Source: Rhizobium aethiopicum
Lineage (GTDB): Bacteria > Pseudomonadota > Alphaproteobacteria > Rhizobiales > Rhizobiaceae
Direction of reading: 5' to 3'
NCBI RefSeq assembly: GCF_900094625.1
Contig: NZ_FMAJ01000031.1
Span: forward strand, 1-33,937
Length of the DNA stretch: 33,937 bases
Each line of letters begins with the position of its first letter. Position 1 is the first letter of the stretch. The notes below the pieces were generated by a model that saw nothing but the letters and a program-made list of their open reading frames with translations, was not told the DNA's origin and did not search any database. This document shows, in pieces, positions 1 through 8,738 of the stretch. The position numbers and the translations under genes were made by a program.

Positions 1-594
1 CGCTTCGGAAATGTCCTCGGTTCCTCCGGATCGGTCGTGCCGCTGTTCCGGCAGCAGATCAAGGAAGGCGGCCCAGTCACCCTGACGCATCCGAAAATAA
101 CCCGCTACTTCATGACCATCTCGGAGGCTTCGCAGCTTGTCATTCAGGCGGGCGCCATGGCCGAGGGCGGGGATGTTTTCCTGCTGGATATGGGCGAGCC
201 GGTGCGCATCGCAGATCTCGCCCGCAAGATGGTCGAACTGTCCGGCTTGACCGTCCGCGACGGCGATAATCCCGAAGGGGACATCGAGCTTTCCGTTACC
301 GGCCTGAGGCCCGGCGAGAAGCTTTATGAAGAACTGTTGATCGGGGATAACCCTGAGACAACCGAACATCCCAGGATCATGAAGGCGCGCGAGGATTTCC
401 TGGTCTGGCCGGAGCTTTCGAGGAAGCTCAACTCGCTCAATGCGGCGTTGGATCGAAACGACATGGTCGCGGCGCGCGCGACCTTGGCAGAACTCGTTTC
501 CGGCTATTCCTCAACCGGTGAGGTTTCGGATCTGGCCTTCACCGGTGCCGATACCAATACCGCAGCCTTAGACGTTCAACGAGCAAGGCTCTAA
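1..594 (+). CDS. Polysaccharide biosynthesis protein, CapD/FlaA1 family (3' end only)
   Basis: The gene is open from the left edge of the window, so only about 197 C-terminal residues are visible. It begins with RFGNVLGSSGSVVPLF and continues with TRYFMTISEA and LLDMGEPVRIADLA, which are typical of the C-terminal half of the CapD/WbpM/FlaA1 group of membrane-linked nucleotide-sugar dehydratases/epimerases (Polysacc_synt_2). Enzymes of this family modify UDP-GlcNAc-type sugars for capsule, O-antigen or exopolysaccharide at the inner membrane. The GPGEKLYEEL-like segment (here RPGEKLYEEL) is a family hallmark. The Rossmann NAD site and catalytic residues lie upstream, off the window. A possible GTG at 37 is internal and not the start. 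The next gene on the same strand is an O-antigen-ligase-type protein, which fits a polysaccharide cluster. Confidence 0.88.
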   Translation, partial: RFGNVLGSSGSVVPLFRQQIKEGGPVTLTHPKITRYFMTISEASQLVIQAGAMAEGGDVFLLDMGEPVRIADLARKMVELSGLTVRDGDNPEGDIELSVTGLRPGEKLYEELLIGDNPETTEHPRIMKAREDFLVWPELSRKLNSLNAALDRNDMVAARATLAELVSGYSSTGEVSDLAFTGADTNTAALDVQRARL

Positions 595-748
595 GAACAA
601 TGCGTTCCAGCCAATGTTCGGTTCAATCTGACTCCTCTGTCGTATCCACCTCGTCGCACGACATCAGTAACAACAATCTTCATCCAATGCGTCCTGTTGC
701 CCAATTGCGACACCTGCGAAAGCCTTTAAATCTACGCCTGGTCGGGCC

Positions 749-777
749 TTGACAGCGATGAGCCCCGTGCTTAGCGA
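749..777 (+). promoter_or_regulatory. Candidate sigma70-type promoter for the O-antigen ligase-like gene
   Basis: A perfect -35 hexamer TTGACA (749-754) is followed after 17 bases by TAGCGA (772-777), a weak -10. It lies about 30 bases upstream of the GTG at 810. Nothing else in the 215-base gap stands out. The weak -10 makes this tentative. Confidence 0.35.
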
Positions 778-809
778 GACTCGACCGGCGACATCTCAGG
801 ACCAACAAA

Positions 810-2090
810 GTGAATTATTTCAAGCAACTCCTGATTGCGGTTCTTCAGCCCGGGGGTGGATCGGGAGGCCCCTTTGATCGAGCCAATGGCCTTGCGGTTT
901 TTTTCTTCGCAATCCTTCCCGGACTCTCGCCTAACTTCAATTCCTTCATCCTCCTCGGGTCGATGGTATCCGGCATCTACTTACTCGCGAGAAGGCGCTT
1001 TCCTCTAAACCTGTCGAAGTCGGACTGGACGGTTGCGATTTGCATGACAATCTACCCGCTGGTGATGATCGTCAGCATATTCATCAACCCGCCTTATTCC
1101 GAAGTGGCGGATTGGATATTCCGGCTCCTGCCTTTCTTTTCGATCTGGCTGATACTGCCGCGAATGCGCCAATCTCCCGATGGCCGCCTCTTGCCACTGT
1201 TTATCCTTGGCGCCGGAATCGGCATGATCGTCACCTTCCTTTTCAGCCTGCTACAGGTCATGTTTTCAATGGAGAGAGCAGAGGCTGGGACTTCAAATGC
1301 GGCGCTCCTTGGGATCATAGGCCTTCTTTTCGGCGGCGTTTCACTCCTTAATATTCAATCTCCCAGAAGCGTCGAGCAGAGAATTGCGATCCTGGGATAT
1401 GCCGCCGGCCTCGGCTGCGTGCTACTTTCCGGAACGCGCTCGGCCTGGTTGGCTATTCCCGTTCACCTCGTCATCCTCCTCTGGTATTTTCGCAAACACA
1501 GCTTCCATCTCAGTTTGCGCAGTCTGGCGATTACCGGCTCTTTGCTGTTCGCGGGGCTTATTGCACTGGGCAGTGGCCAAATTCTCCACCGCGTTCAGGC
1601 GCTGCAGGAAAATATGGCAGCGCTTGAACGCAGCGAGGGCGAGATTACCTCACTCAGCGCACGGCTCGCCTTGTACAAAGGCGCTTTGGCAGCAATCGGT
1701 AAGGACCCGTTGACTGGTTATGGCCCACAAAACCGTATGGCTTCGGTTTTGGCGGAGCTACCCGAGAGCATAAGGCCGCAACTGACCTACTCACATGTCC
1801 ACAACGGCTTTTTGACCGCGGGGATAGACGCTGGCATCATCGGTATCGTATCGCTCTTGTTGCTGCTTCTGGCACCTTTAATAGCTGCGTGGAAAAAAGA
1901 ACCCGGACCAGGCCGGGATCTGGCCGTCGCGATCGCTCTTCTGCTCACCAGTAGCTACCTCATAACGGGAAGTTTTGGCATCATGTTCAATCAGAAGGCA
2001 TTGGATCCAATCTTCGCCTATATGGTTGCCCTCATTTGTGTCGATCGCGGCAGCACTCGCTTTACGCAGGTGGTTCAAAGCAAGGCTTGA
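810..2090 (+). CDS. O-antigen ligase/polymerase family membrane protein (Wzy/WaaL type)
   Basis: A polytopic membrane protein of 426 residues with about ten hydrophobic segments. In the middle is LLSGTRSAWLAIPVHL, followed by a large loop with LTGYGPQNR and SHVHNGFLTAGIDAGIIG. This is the usual signature of the Wzy_C/O-antigen ligase superfamily (PF04932), whose members join or polymerise lipid-linked glycans on the periplasmic face of the inner membrane. The conserved Arg of GTRSAW and His of HVHNGF match residues important in this family. The start is GTG, preceded by AGGA eight bases upstream. Whether it is a ligase, an exopolysaccharide polymerase or a repeat-unit polymerase cannot be told from sequence alone. 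The preceding CapD-like gene supports a surface-glycan role. Confidence 0.85.
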   Translation: MNYFKQLLIAVLQPGGGSGGPFDRANGLAVFFFAILPGLSPNFNSFILLGSMVSGIYLLARRRFPLNLSKSDWTVAICMTIYPLVMIVSIFINPPYSEVADWIFRLLPFFSIWLILPRMRQSPDGRLLPLFILGAGIGMIVTFLFSLLQVMFSMERAEAGTSNAALLGIIGLLFGGVSLLNIQSPRSVEQRIAILGYAAGLGCVLLSGTRSAWLAIPVHLVILLWYFRKHSFHLSLRSLAITGSLLFAGLIALGSGQILHRVQALQENMAALERSEGEITSLSARLALYKGALAAIGKDPLTGYGPQNRMASVLAELPESIRPQLTYSHVHNGFLTAGIDAGIIGIVSLLLLLLAPLIAAWKKEPGPGRDLAVAIALLLTSSYLITGSFGIMFNQKALDPIFAYMVALICVDRGSTRFTQVVQSKA

Positions 2091-2304
2091 GCCTAGCGGC
2101 TGAAATGCATAGCTATTAGCGCCATTCTCCGAACCAGAGCTACCTATGCCGACAAATAGCGGATGGGAGAGAGCGAGGCGGCTTCGAGCCGCTATGACAT
2201 CAGCAACACCTGATTTGCGCCCGTAAGATTAGGCCATTAAAATCCGGAATTTTCCACTTGTGATCCCTTCGGGGAAATGAGGAGGATGCGATTAATGCTT
2301 CGGA

Positions 2305-2490
2305 CTGCAAATGCGTTTGTGCTGAAGCAGGCGGACGACGGAACACCAATCAGCGAGGCGTGCCGCAAGACAGGATTTCGGACGCAATGTTTTACAAATG
2401 GCGCAAGAAGTATGCGGAATTGATGCCTCGGGGGCCGACCTCTCGCCGGATAAGGGCTATGGTGCAGGAAGTCTTTGCAGAAGAGCTCTG
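2305..2490 (+). pseudogene. IS3-family orfA remnant (IS407-like group)
   Basis: Reading the plus strand with frame changes gives FVLKQADDGTPISEACRKTG, then ISDAMFYKWRKKYAELMP, then a piece resembling ADLSPDK, then MVQEVFAEEL followed by a stop. These are the helix-turn-helix and C-terminal segments of the short OrfA of IS3/IS407-type elements, in the right order. A frameshift lies near 2378, an internal deletion near 2431 removes the leucine-zipper part, and there is a second shift near 2450. No orfB follows that I can recognise. It is a dead fragment, separate from the IS3 orfB remnant at about 11 kb. Confidence 0.75.
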
Positions 2491-3015
2491 AACGCTGCTC
2501 GTTAGCGTGTGCATGTCGAAAAGGTGTGAGCCAATTGGAAGGTTCGGTGTCAATCGGCTTCAAATTTTATCCCTCATCAGTTCGCGAACGATCGTGGCGG
2601 CTCCGGAACTGGCGCATGGGATTTGCGCACATTTAGGAATATCCGGCTGGCATTCTCCATCAAATGCCAGCGTCAGCGAACTGGGTTGCCTATGGCAATG
2701 CCTTGGTGCAGCCGTCGCGCAAATCCCGCCGCGGTCGCGGGTGGGCCCTGATCTGCGATCTGAAACGGCGCAATACCATCGCCCTCGCTAGATCGGGAGC
2801 AGTCCACGGCTCAGGCCTGGCCCGCTCTTGCTCAGGACAACCTACTGAGGTTTCACAGTAAGCGGCGTTTTCCTCGCACATTGACCAAGCTCGATTGGAA
2901 TTTCCGAAAAATGCCGCTACGACATTGATGGCAAGAATGCGCCAACAGCGGACATTGCGGTGCCACAAAAATCCTTCATCCTGCGATTTTGGGGGACGTC
3001 ATAGAAGGATGGAAG
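2491..3015. other. Gene-poor stretch, probably decayed mobile DNA
   Basis: About 525 bases between the IS3 orfA remnant and the DUF1963 pseudogene. Short open frames exist on both strands, but none has recognisable domain motifs, a good ribosome binding site or a consistent codon pattern. The 5' part may be eroded IS3 orfB sequence, but I could not confirm any orfB motif. Confidence 0.4.
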
Positions 3016-3980
3016 ATGGCCGCATTCGCTGATCTCCTCTCGATCAACCGCGCCTGCGCTCCTTTGGGCCTCGATGCGGCGCTATCGCGTGCGCTCGTCA
3101 ACACGGCGCGTCCGACGATCTGGCTCCGCCACGGTGATCCAGTGGCCGACGCAGCACTCCTCACGGGCGCAAGTAAGGTGGGAGGCGAGCCGGATCTCCC
3201 ACCGGGGATCATCTGGCCGACCCGCCCTGCACTGGCCGATCCCGATGGCACTGCGAAGAGGCTCCGCAAGAGCCTCACAAATGGCGCGGGCGCCGACGCC
3301 CATGGTCTTTCTCGCGCAGGTGAACCTTTCGGTCATGGCGCGCGAAGCCGGCTTCGATCCTTCCCTGCCGGATAGCGGTATGTTGTGGGCGCTCATTGAT
3401 CCCTTCGCCGACTAGTATGAAACGCAATCGCCCAGCTGGGGCATTTCTCTTTTGTGGAGTGACGCGGGCGGACTGGAACGCCGGGCGACACCGCAGGTCG
3501 TGCGCGAGGCCTGGCAGAAGGGGGTGAGCGATTATGGCTCCCTGAAGTCCGAGCCATGGGAGGCCGACGTCAAGTCCGAACCGCTCTTTCCAGTCTCTGG
3601 CTGGTCGATCAGCCCGCGTCTCAGCCAGCACAATATATCGATCTTGCGGATGAACGCTTCGAGATGAAGGAGGGCGGCGGTGATCAGCTCGGTGGATGGG
3701 AGGAACCGATTCAAGGAAACATGCATGGCGAAGTGGAATTGATCTCCAGCGGTAAAGCAGACAGCGAACTGGCTTACGCCAAGACTGTCCTTTCCGCCGG
3801 CGAGCGTTGGCGGCATGTGCTGACAATCAATGCCGAGACCTATCTCTGGCGGCTCATGCCGACCTGGGGTGATGGCGCATGTTCATGTTCGTGGATGAAA
3901 GTGAACTCGAGGCTCGCCGCTTTGGTCAAGCGGTGGGAACCTCTCAGTTCACCTATAGGGGCAAGGCGCACTCAGACTTG
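3016..3980 (+). pseudogene. DUF1963 (YwqG-like) protein, multiply frameshifted
   Basis: The start ATG at 3016 follows GGAAG. Pieces of a DUF1963 protein occur in order across three frames. In frame 1 there is LLTGASKVGGEPDLPPGIIWP to about 3290. In frame 2 there is PMVFLAQVNLS and DSGMLWALIDPF, with an in-frame TAG at 3413-3415 and continuation to about 3630. In frame 1 again there is WEEPIQGNMHGEVELISSG, RWRHVLTINAE and WGDGA to about 3880. Frame 3 then gives MFMFVDESELEARRFGQA. The order and spacing match the family: substrate-like FLAQ motif, QG(N/D)MxxE motif, then W-GD-x-G-x(2)-F. At least three frameshifts plus one nonsense codon make it inactive. DUF1963 proteins have no firm biochemical role. 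The neighbouring Imm22-like gene hints at a former toxin-immunity cluster. Confidence 0.75.
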
Positions 3981-4137
3981 AGCCTTCACCACGTCGGATT
4001 GGAGCGGTTTGGCTGTGTGCATCCGGCACGTGCTCATGGTTAGGAGGGGGCCTTATCCTACCGAACACATCTGTAACAGCATTAGCGATTCTGATTTCGA
4101 TGTCAGGATTTGCGACCGCCGCGTCCGCTCGAGATTA

Positions 4138-4542
4138 TTATCGGGAAGCTTCGTGCCGCCCGTGATAGTTAAGCCTCGCGGTCGACTGGAACTCTAGGCG
4201 TTCATCTCCGATGGCTGTCTGATCGATCAAAACAAGGGTATTCGCAGTCTCCGTCTGGCGTCTGATCACCTCTACCTGCTTGAGGTCCAGCCGCGAGAGG
4301 AGATAGTCCCAATCCGGTTCTTGGTCGCTCTTCCAGACGATCTCGATAAAGTCGCTGTCGATGGAGCAGCCCAACTCGGACTTCAATGGCCAGATGGGGT
4401 TTCTGTCCTCCCACGCGGAATATTCTTCGTCTGAAGCATCCTGACCTGGTTCCGGCTCCCAGTGAGGATGCCCGAACGTGGAGGCCTCATCATTGGTCGC
4501 GAAGTGCGCCGTAAAAACATGGATGTACGGGTTGTCTGACAT
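4138..4542 (-). CDS. Imm22-like immunity family protein
   Basis: A soluble, acidic protein of 134 residues starting MSDNPYIHVFTAHFAT. It is rich in Trp and acidic residues (WEPEPGQDASDEEY, WEDRNPIWPL, DSDFIEIV). This layout resembles the Imm22 immunity family of bacterial polymorphic toxin systems, which bind and block a cognate toxin in the cytoplasm. I chose the ATG at 4542 because AGGA sits six bases upstream; an ATG at 4569 would add nine residues and has no such site. No toxin gene is visible nearby. The gene lies between a DUF1963 pseudogene and the truncated end of an IS66 element, so it is an orphan. The Imm22 call is by pattern memory and is moderate; the reading frame itself looks genuine. 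Confidence 0.6.
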   Translation of the reverse strand: MSDNPYIHVFTAHFATNDEASTFGHPHWEPEPGQDASDEEYSAWEDRNPIWPLKSELGCSIDSDFIEIVWKSDQEPDWDYLLSRLDLKQVEVIRRQTETANTLVLIDQTAIGDERLEFQSTARLNYHGRHEASR

Positions 4543-5190
4543 TGAGCGTCCTGATGGGCCGGGTCGCATTCATTTTTGGATGAGATTATGCATTCTGGGC
4601 ACACGATTGGAAGTCCGCCTTGGGCCGACAGCAGACTTCAGCCGTTTGTTCGTCCCGAATAATTCCATTGCAAAAGCTCATCGATGCAACTCTGCCTGCG
4701 ACCGTTGACGATGGCGGTGAGGCATGCGCGCAGCAATAGGCAAGCTGGATGTCAGGACCGACACGCTCCGGTGCGATCAGCCTGTTGTATCCGGCATATC
4801 CATCGACCTGCAGAATGCCCGAGAAGCCCTGCAACATCCGTTCGGCATGAATGCCTCCGCGACCGGGCGCATAGGTAAAGGCAACACCTGGCGGAGCACC
4901 GCCATTCCAAGGACGATCATCCCGCGCCAGCGCCCAGAAGTATCCGGTCTTGGTTTTGCGCGAGCCGGGATCGAGAACCGGGGCACGGGTCTCGTCCATG
5001 AACAGCTTGGATGAGCGCTTCAGGTCGGCGATCAGCGCATCAAAGACGGGACGCAATTCGAACGCTGCCCGACCGACCCAGTCGGCGAGCGTCGAGCGGT
5101 CGAGGTCGATGCCTTGACGCTTATAGATTTGCGCCTGGCGATACAGTGGCAAGCGAGTCGCGCCAGGGAATTTCACCCCGGCGCGCTCCC

Positions 5191-5225
5191 AGAACCGTAC
5201 GTGACACTCTCGCGTCATACGGCTC
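5191..5225 (-). ncRNA. Group II intron domain V (catalytic RNA hairpin)
   Basis: On the minus strand the 35 bases from 5225 read GAGCCGUAUG, a distal stem closed by a GAGA tetraloop, a two-base bulge and then CACGUACGGUUCU. This is the conserved domain V fold, with an AGC catalytic triad in the basal stem. The TGA stop of the reverse transcriptase frame lies inside it, a feature common in class D-type introns. A GC-rich domain VI-like stem follows at 5190-5158. Confidence 0.92.
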
Positions 5226-6475
5226 CCAGCGTTCGGCCGTTGCCATACAAAAGCGGCCAATGAGCAAACAAATTCGGCGAGGTCCGAATTACGCGTGCCA
5301 GCCAAGTTCGCGCGACCTTTGGCATTTGCCTCAGGCGTTTGAACTTGCGTCTTGCCCATCGAAGGATATGCGCGTCGATCCGACGGAACGTCTCGTACAA
5401 CGCGGATTTGTAAAAGTGGCTGTAGTAGTTGATCCAGCCACGGATGTACGGATTGAACATCCGAGCCAGATCGTCGAGCGCCTTGTCGCTGCGGGTCTTG
5501 AGGGACCAGCCCCGGACAGTATGGCGAATGGCTTTCAATGCGGAGGGGCTGGCAGCCGGGAGGAATGACACCCCGTACTGCTTTCCCCGCCATTGCGCCA
5601 GCCTCGGCCGGAATGTGTAGCCGAGGAAGTCGAATTGCTGGATGTGGAATTCACCGCTGCGGTTGGTGTCCTTGCAGTAGACGATTTTCGTCTTTTCTGG
5701 ATGAAGCATCAACCCGCACTCGGCGAACCGCCGTTCCAATACCGCCCGGAGAGCTATGGCTTGTCGCTCGCTGCGGCAGTGGCAGATGATGTCATCCGCA
5801 TACCGTTCAAACGGCACGCCGGCAAATCCGGTTTCGAGCCAAACGTCAAACACGTAATGCAGGAACAGGTTTGCCAGCAGGGGCGAGATTACCCCACCCT
5901 GCGGCGTCCCCTTGTCCCTGGCAACCAAGCTGCCATCTGACATCGACGCCGGAGCCTTCAGCCAACGCTCGATATAGAGTACGATCCAAGGGCACTGCGT
6001 ATGTTTACGCACGGCCCTCAAACAGCAACTCGTGATCGATGTTGTCGAAGAATCCTTTGATGTCGATATCGACGACCCAGTCGTATCGCCAGCAGCGCTG
6101 GCGCGCGACCCGGATCGCGTCAATCGCCGATCGACCGGGCCGATACCCATAGCTGTCCTGATGGAACAGGGGTTCCAGCAGAGGCTCCAGATATCGGCGA
6201 GCAACTTCCTGGGCAACGCGGTCGGCGACAGTCGGAATACCGAGCGGTCGTGTTCCCCCATTGTCCTTCGGAATGTCCACCCGGCGAACCGGTGGCGGCA
6301 TATAGCTGCCCGAGGACAGCCGGTTCCAGAGCTTGTAGAGATTATCGGCGAGCCGAACCTCAAAGTCCTGGATTGACTGCCCATCTACCCCAGCCGCTCC
6401 CTGGTTGGCCTTCACACGCTTGAAGGCTTCCCAAACCTCCCGCTTGGGGATGTCGAACGGCTTTGCCTTGTTCAT
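5215..6475 (-). pseudogene. ltrA: Group II intron reverse transcriptase/maturase, one-base frameshift
   Basis: The start is the ATG at 6475 (MNKAKPFDIPKREVWEAFK), with GGGAGGAG just upstream. Domains in order are RT0-RT4 with PPPVRRVDIPKDNGGTRPLGIPTVADR and DSYGYRPGRSA and DIDIKGFFDNIDHELL. Then come RT5 with the YADD active site (PFERYADDIICHC), RT6-7 with LHPEKTKIVYCKD and FDFLGYTFRPR, and a maturase domain X ending with GWINYYSHFYKSALY. No HNH endonuclease domain follows. The frame is broken near 6020, where TTT replaces an expected TT between the codons for DHELL and RAVRKHTQC. Removing that base restores a protein of 419 residues, exactly the family length. It is a near-intact gene, so either a recent mutation or a base-call error. 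Confidence 0.88.
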
Positions 6476-7692
6476 GCGGCTCCTCCCGTCACCGGTTGGC
6501 CGTATGCCAAGACTGAACACCACAGCCCCTTCGGTCCAGACCCATTACAGACCCTTCATCCCTACTACGAGCTGTTCTGTCCCTGTGCCCTGCATCGGTA
6601 CTCTGGACCTCACGGGGATCGCCCGCTCGGTCTTCTCCCTTCACATCAGGACGACAGGTTCCCACGTTCCGTGTAAAAGCCTGGTTCAGGTTCACGCCGA
6701 CTTCGAGCCGGATGTCGCCGGGGCCGGCCTTCAGGTCTCCGCCCAGACTGATCCCAAGGTGACCACCAACCCCGGTTTTGACATCGTTGATACGATTTCG
6801 GCAGTTCATCATCGGTTTGCTTTCGCTCGTCTCCCTGAACCTCACCTGACGGAATCTCGTCCCGCCTTTTCCGCGTCGCTCACCACCATCGCTCTTAACA
6901 ACAGCAGCACGCGGTGGTTTGCAGCCAACTCCTGATCGCCGGCTGCGAAGGGCCTTCCTTCATCTTCTACACAGCTCCACACCTCCATCGTTGGTGTGTT
7001 CGTGGCACACGGTGGTCAGCATATTTGGAGACCAGCACCTGGGCGACGGTGGCCTCGGTCGGAATGCCGCCTTCAATCAGTCTTGCCGGGGCCGGAGCCT
7101 GGACCACACCGTCAGTGCAGGACGGCACGCATATTTGGGGCGACGGGTGACGATGACGCGGAACTGCGCCGGGACCACATCAAGCCGCTCGGAGACATCC
7201 TCGCCAATGCAATGCAGGCAACCGCCGCAGGCGCAGATTAGCCTGTCTGGTTCGATCACCTCTTCGACACGCGGAAGAAGCTTTGGAAGGAAGCCGCGAT
7301 TGATCGCGCGTGGCTTGCCAATGCTGTTTCCTGAAGGAACGTCCGCCTCATCCTGGGCATGGATCACGGCCATAGCCGTTTCGAGGTCTTCCAGTGCCAG
7401 ATCGAATTGGTCGGGATCGGTCTTCTCGGATTTGCGTCCGAAGGCGGCCTGTTTGAAGGCTGCGACCAGCTTCTCAAGCCGTTCGATCCGCTCATCCTTG
7501 CGGGCGATATGTTCGCCCTTACTGGCTATCGCGACGTCCTTGGCTGCCTCCCGTGCCTGCGCCGCAATCAGCATCGCCTTCAGGGGCGGCAACATCATCG
7601 GGAAGGTCGGCGGCATCCAGCATGGTCGGAAACTATCAAATCCGTAGCCGACTTGCCTGTGGAATTTGCCGTGCTGAGTCATCGTGCCGCAG

Positions 7693-8046
7693 CTACTCGA
7701 TGGTCTCTGGCGTTCTCGTCTGCACGGCATGAATCCGCCGCCAATCAAGGCCCGCAAACAGGGCCTCGAACTGGGCATGGGTCAGCGTCATCAGGCCATC
7801 CTTGATGCCGGGCCAGGTGAACGGGTGCTCTTCCAGCCTCTTGTAGGCCATGACGATCCCAGAGCCATCCCAGTAGATCAGCTTCAATCGATCCGCCTTG
7901 CGTGACCGGAACACGAAGACCGTTCCGGTAAACGGGTCCTTGTGCAGCTCATTCTTCACCAGCGCTGCCAAGCCGTCATGACCCTTGCGGAAGTCTACGG
8001 GTTTGGTGGCCACCATGATCCTGACGCGGTTTGACGGAAAGATCAT
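7693..8046 (-). CDS. tnpB: IS66-family TnpB (Orf2) accessory protein
   Basis: An intact frame of 117 residues beginning MIFPSNRVRIMVATKPVDFRKGHDGLAALV and containing DPFTGTVFVFRSRKADRLK and YWDGSGIVMAYKRLE, all diagnostic of the IS66 Orf2 family (PF05717). The protein is needed for IS66 transposition, but its exact step is unknown. Its start overlaps the tnpA stop in an ATGA. It is the only complete gene of known length in this element besides tnpA. Confidence 0.93.
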   Translation of the reverse strand: MIFPSNRVRIMVATKPVDFRKGHDGLAALVKNELHKDPFTGTVFVFRSRKADRLKLIYWDGSGIVMAYKRLEEHPFTWPGIKDGLMTLTHAQFEALFAGLDWRRIHAVQTRTPETIE

Positions 8047-8429
8047 GTCGCCGCCGTCAGGGCGCGAGCGATTGCAGCGATCCGGGCAGCAGACGCACCT
8101 TCCTCAAGACGGATGGTGACGGGCCCGAGGACGATCTCGGGGCGACTGAGCATTTTAGGCGGCAGTTCCGAAACAGGCGGATCGACGATCACCGCCGCGA
8201 ACTCAACCGCATCATCCGGTGCTGGCGGGATCAGCTTGCCCTGCCGTGCCATCGTCCGCCAGGTGGAGAGGCTGTTCGCTCGCAATCCATAGCGCTGCGC
8301 AACTTCATTGACCGTGGTGCCAGGCCTCAAGCTTTCCGAAACGATCTTCGCCTTGACCTCATCAGGCCAATGTCGGTCGACCTCACGTTCAGGCTTCCTG
8401 GTTGTGAGAAACTCCAATGTAGTCTCCAT
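8043..8429 (-). CDS. tnpA: IS66-family TnpA (Orf1), helix-turn-helix protein
   Basis: A protein of 128 residues from the ATG at 8429 (METTLEFLTTRK); an in-frame ATG at 8450 would add seven residues. GGGAG seven bases upstream of 8429 favours the shorter form. It contains a helix-turn-helix (DEVKAKIVSESLRPGTTVNEVAQRYGLRANSLSTWRTMAR, about residues 24-62) of the transposase_8/IS66 Orf1 type, and the C-terminal EGASAARIAAIARAL. It probably binds the element ends. A second, partial copy of this gene lies on the plus strand at about 11.7 kb. Confidence 0.9.
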   Translation of the reverse strand: METTLEFLTTRKPEREVDRHWPDEVKAKIVSESLRPGTTVNEVAQRYGLRANSLSTWRTMARQGKLIPPAPDDAVEFAAVIVDPPVSELPPKMLSRPEIVLGPVTIRLEEGASAARIAAIARALTAAT

Positions 8430-8738
8430 GGAGAAACTCCCGTTCTTCATCCATGGAAACCTCGATCACAGATCAGGCGGCAGGGGGCAATGTGGGGACG
8501 GAACACCCGTTACGTTTCACAGCTGAAGCCAGCAGCTGGTGGTAGCAGCATCGATGGCCCAGCGGTCATCCTAAGCGTTTCGGCCCTCGTCAGGTGCATC
8601 AAGGATGCGGGTTGGTGCGGCTAGCTCCCGTATGGCCATCGCAATGCATTAGAAACCACCGCTTTCCCACCCTTGACACTGAGGACGGCAACTGCAACGG
8701 AGCTAAAGAGGTGGAAAAATCAATCGTGGGAGCGTGGG

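Larger units (their letters stand above)
5153..7010 (-). mobile_element. Group II intron (class-D-like) inserted in IS66 tnpC
   Basis: On the minus strand the 5' end is GTGTGCC at 7010, matching the GUGYG consensus, directly after tnpC codons for KYADH. The element encodes a reverse transcriptase/maturase and ends with a textbook domain V (5225-5191) and a domain VI-like stem. The tnpC frame resumes with LPLYRQ at 5152. The 3' junction lies between 5152 and 5158; the AC that would fit the consensus ends at 5157. Length is about 1.85 kb, typical for bacterial introns of this class. The intron lies in the same orientation as tnpC, so splicing in RNA would restore that part of the message. Its reverse transcriptase has one frameshift, so mobility would need a helper. 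Confidence 0.88.
4638..7623 (-). pseudogene. tnpC: IS66 TnpC transposase, interrupted and frameshifted
   Basis: The gene starts at the ATG at 7623 (MLDAADLPDDVAALKAM once corrected). The N-terminal part shows the coiled coil with ERIERLEKLVAAFKQ and FGRKSEKTDPDQ, then the zinc-binding segment CACGGCLHCIGED. It continues after the intron with LPLYRQAQIYKRQGIDLDRS, then the DDE region with FMDETRAPVLDPG and LQVDGYAGYNRL. Lesions are one extra C in a CCCC run near 7585, a one-base loss near 7106, the group II intron from 7010 to about 5153, and an internal deletion near 4722 that fuses AYCCAHA to the extreme C-terminus IVNGRRQSCIDELLQWNY. The third catalytic acidic residue falls in the deleted block. 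Functional transposase cannot be made from this copy. Confidence 0.85.
4638..8513 (-). mobile_element. IS66-family insertion sequence, degraded and carrying a group II intron
   Basis: The leftward order is tnpA (8429-8043), tnpB (8046-7693) and tnpC (7623-4638, broken), the standard IS66 layout with an ATGA overlap between tnpA and tnpB. The right boundary is placed at 8513 because the minus strand there begins GTAACGGGTGTTCC, and IS66 ends characteristically start with GTAA. No matching left terminal repeat was found beyond the tnpC stop at 4638, and tnpC has lost an internal block near 4722. The element is therefore immobile on its own. A group II intron of about 1.85 kb sits inside tnpC. 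Confidence 0.85.

Noticed and set aside
2690..2968. Minus-strand frame of 92 residues
   Set aside because: No ribosome binding site, no family motif and a composition unlike the real genes nearby.
4586..5593. A single 335-residue minus-strand frame across the intron-IS66 junction
   Set aside because: It reads through domain V and VI of the group II intron into tnpC and into the deletion joint, so it is a composite of unrelated sequence rather than a gene.
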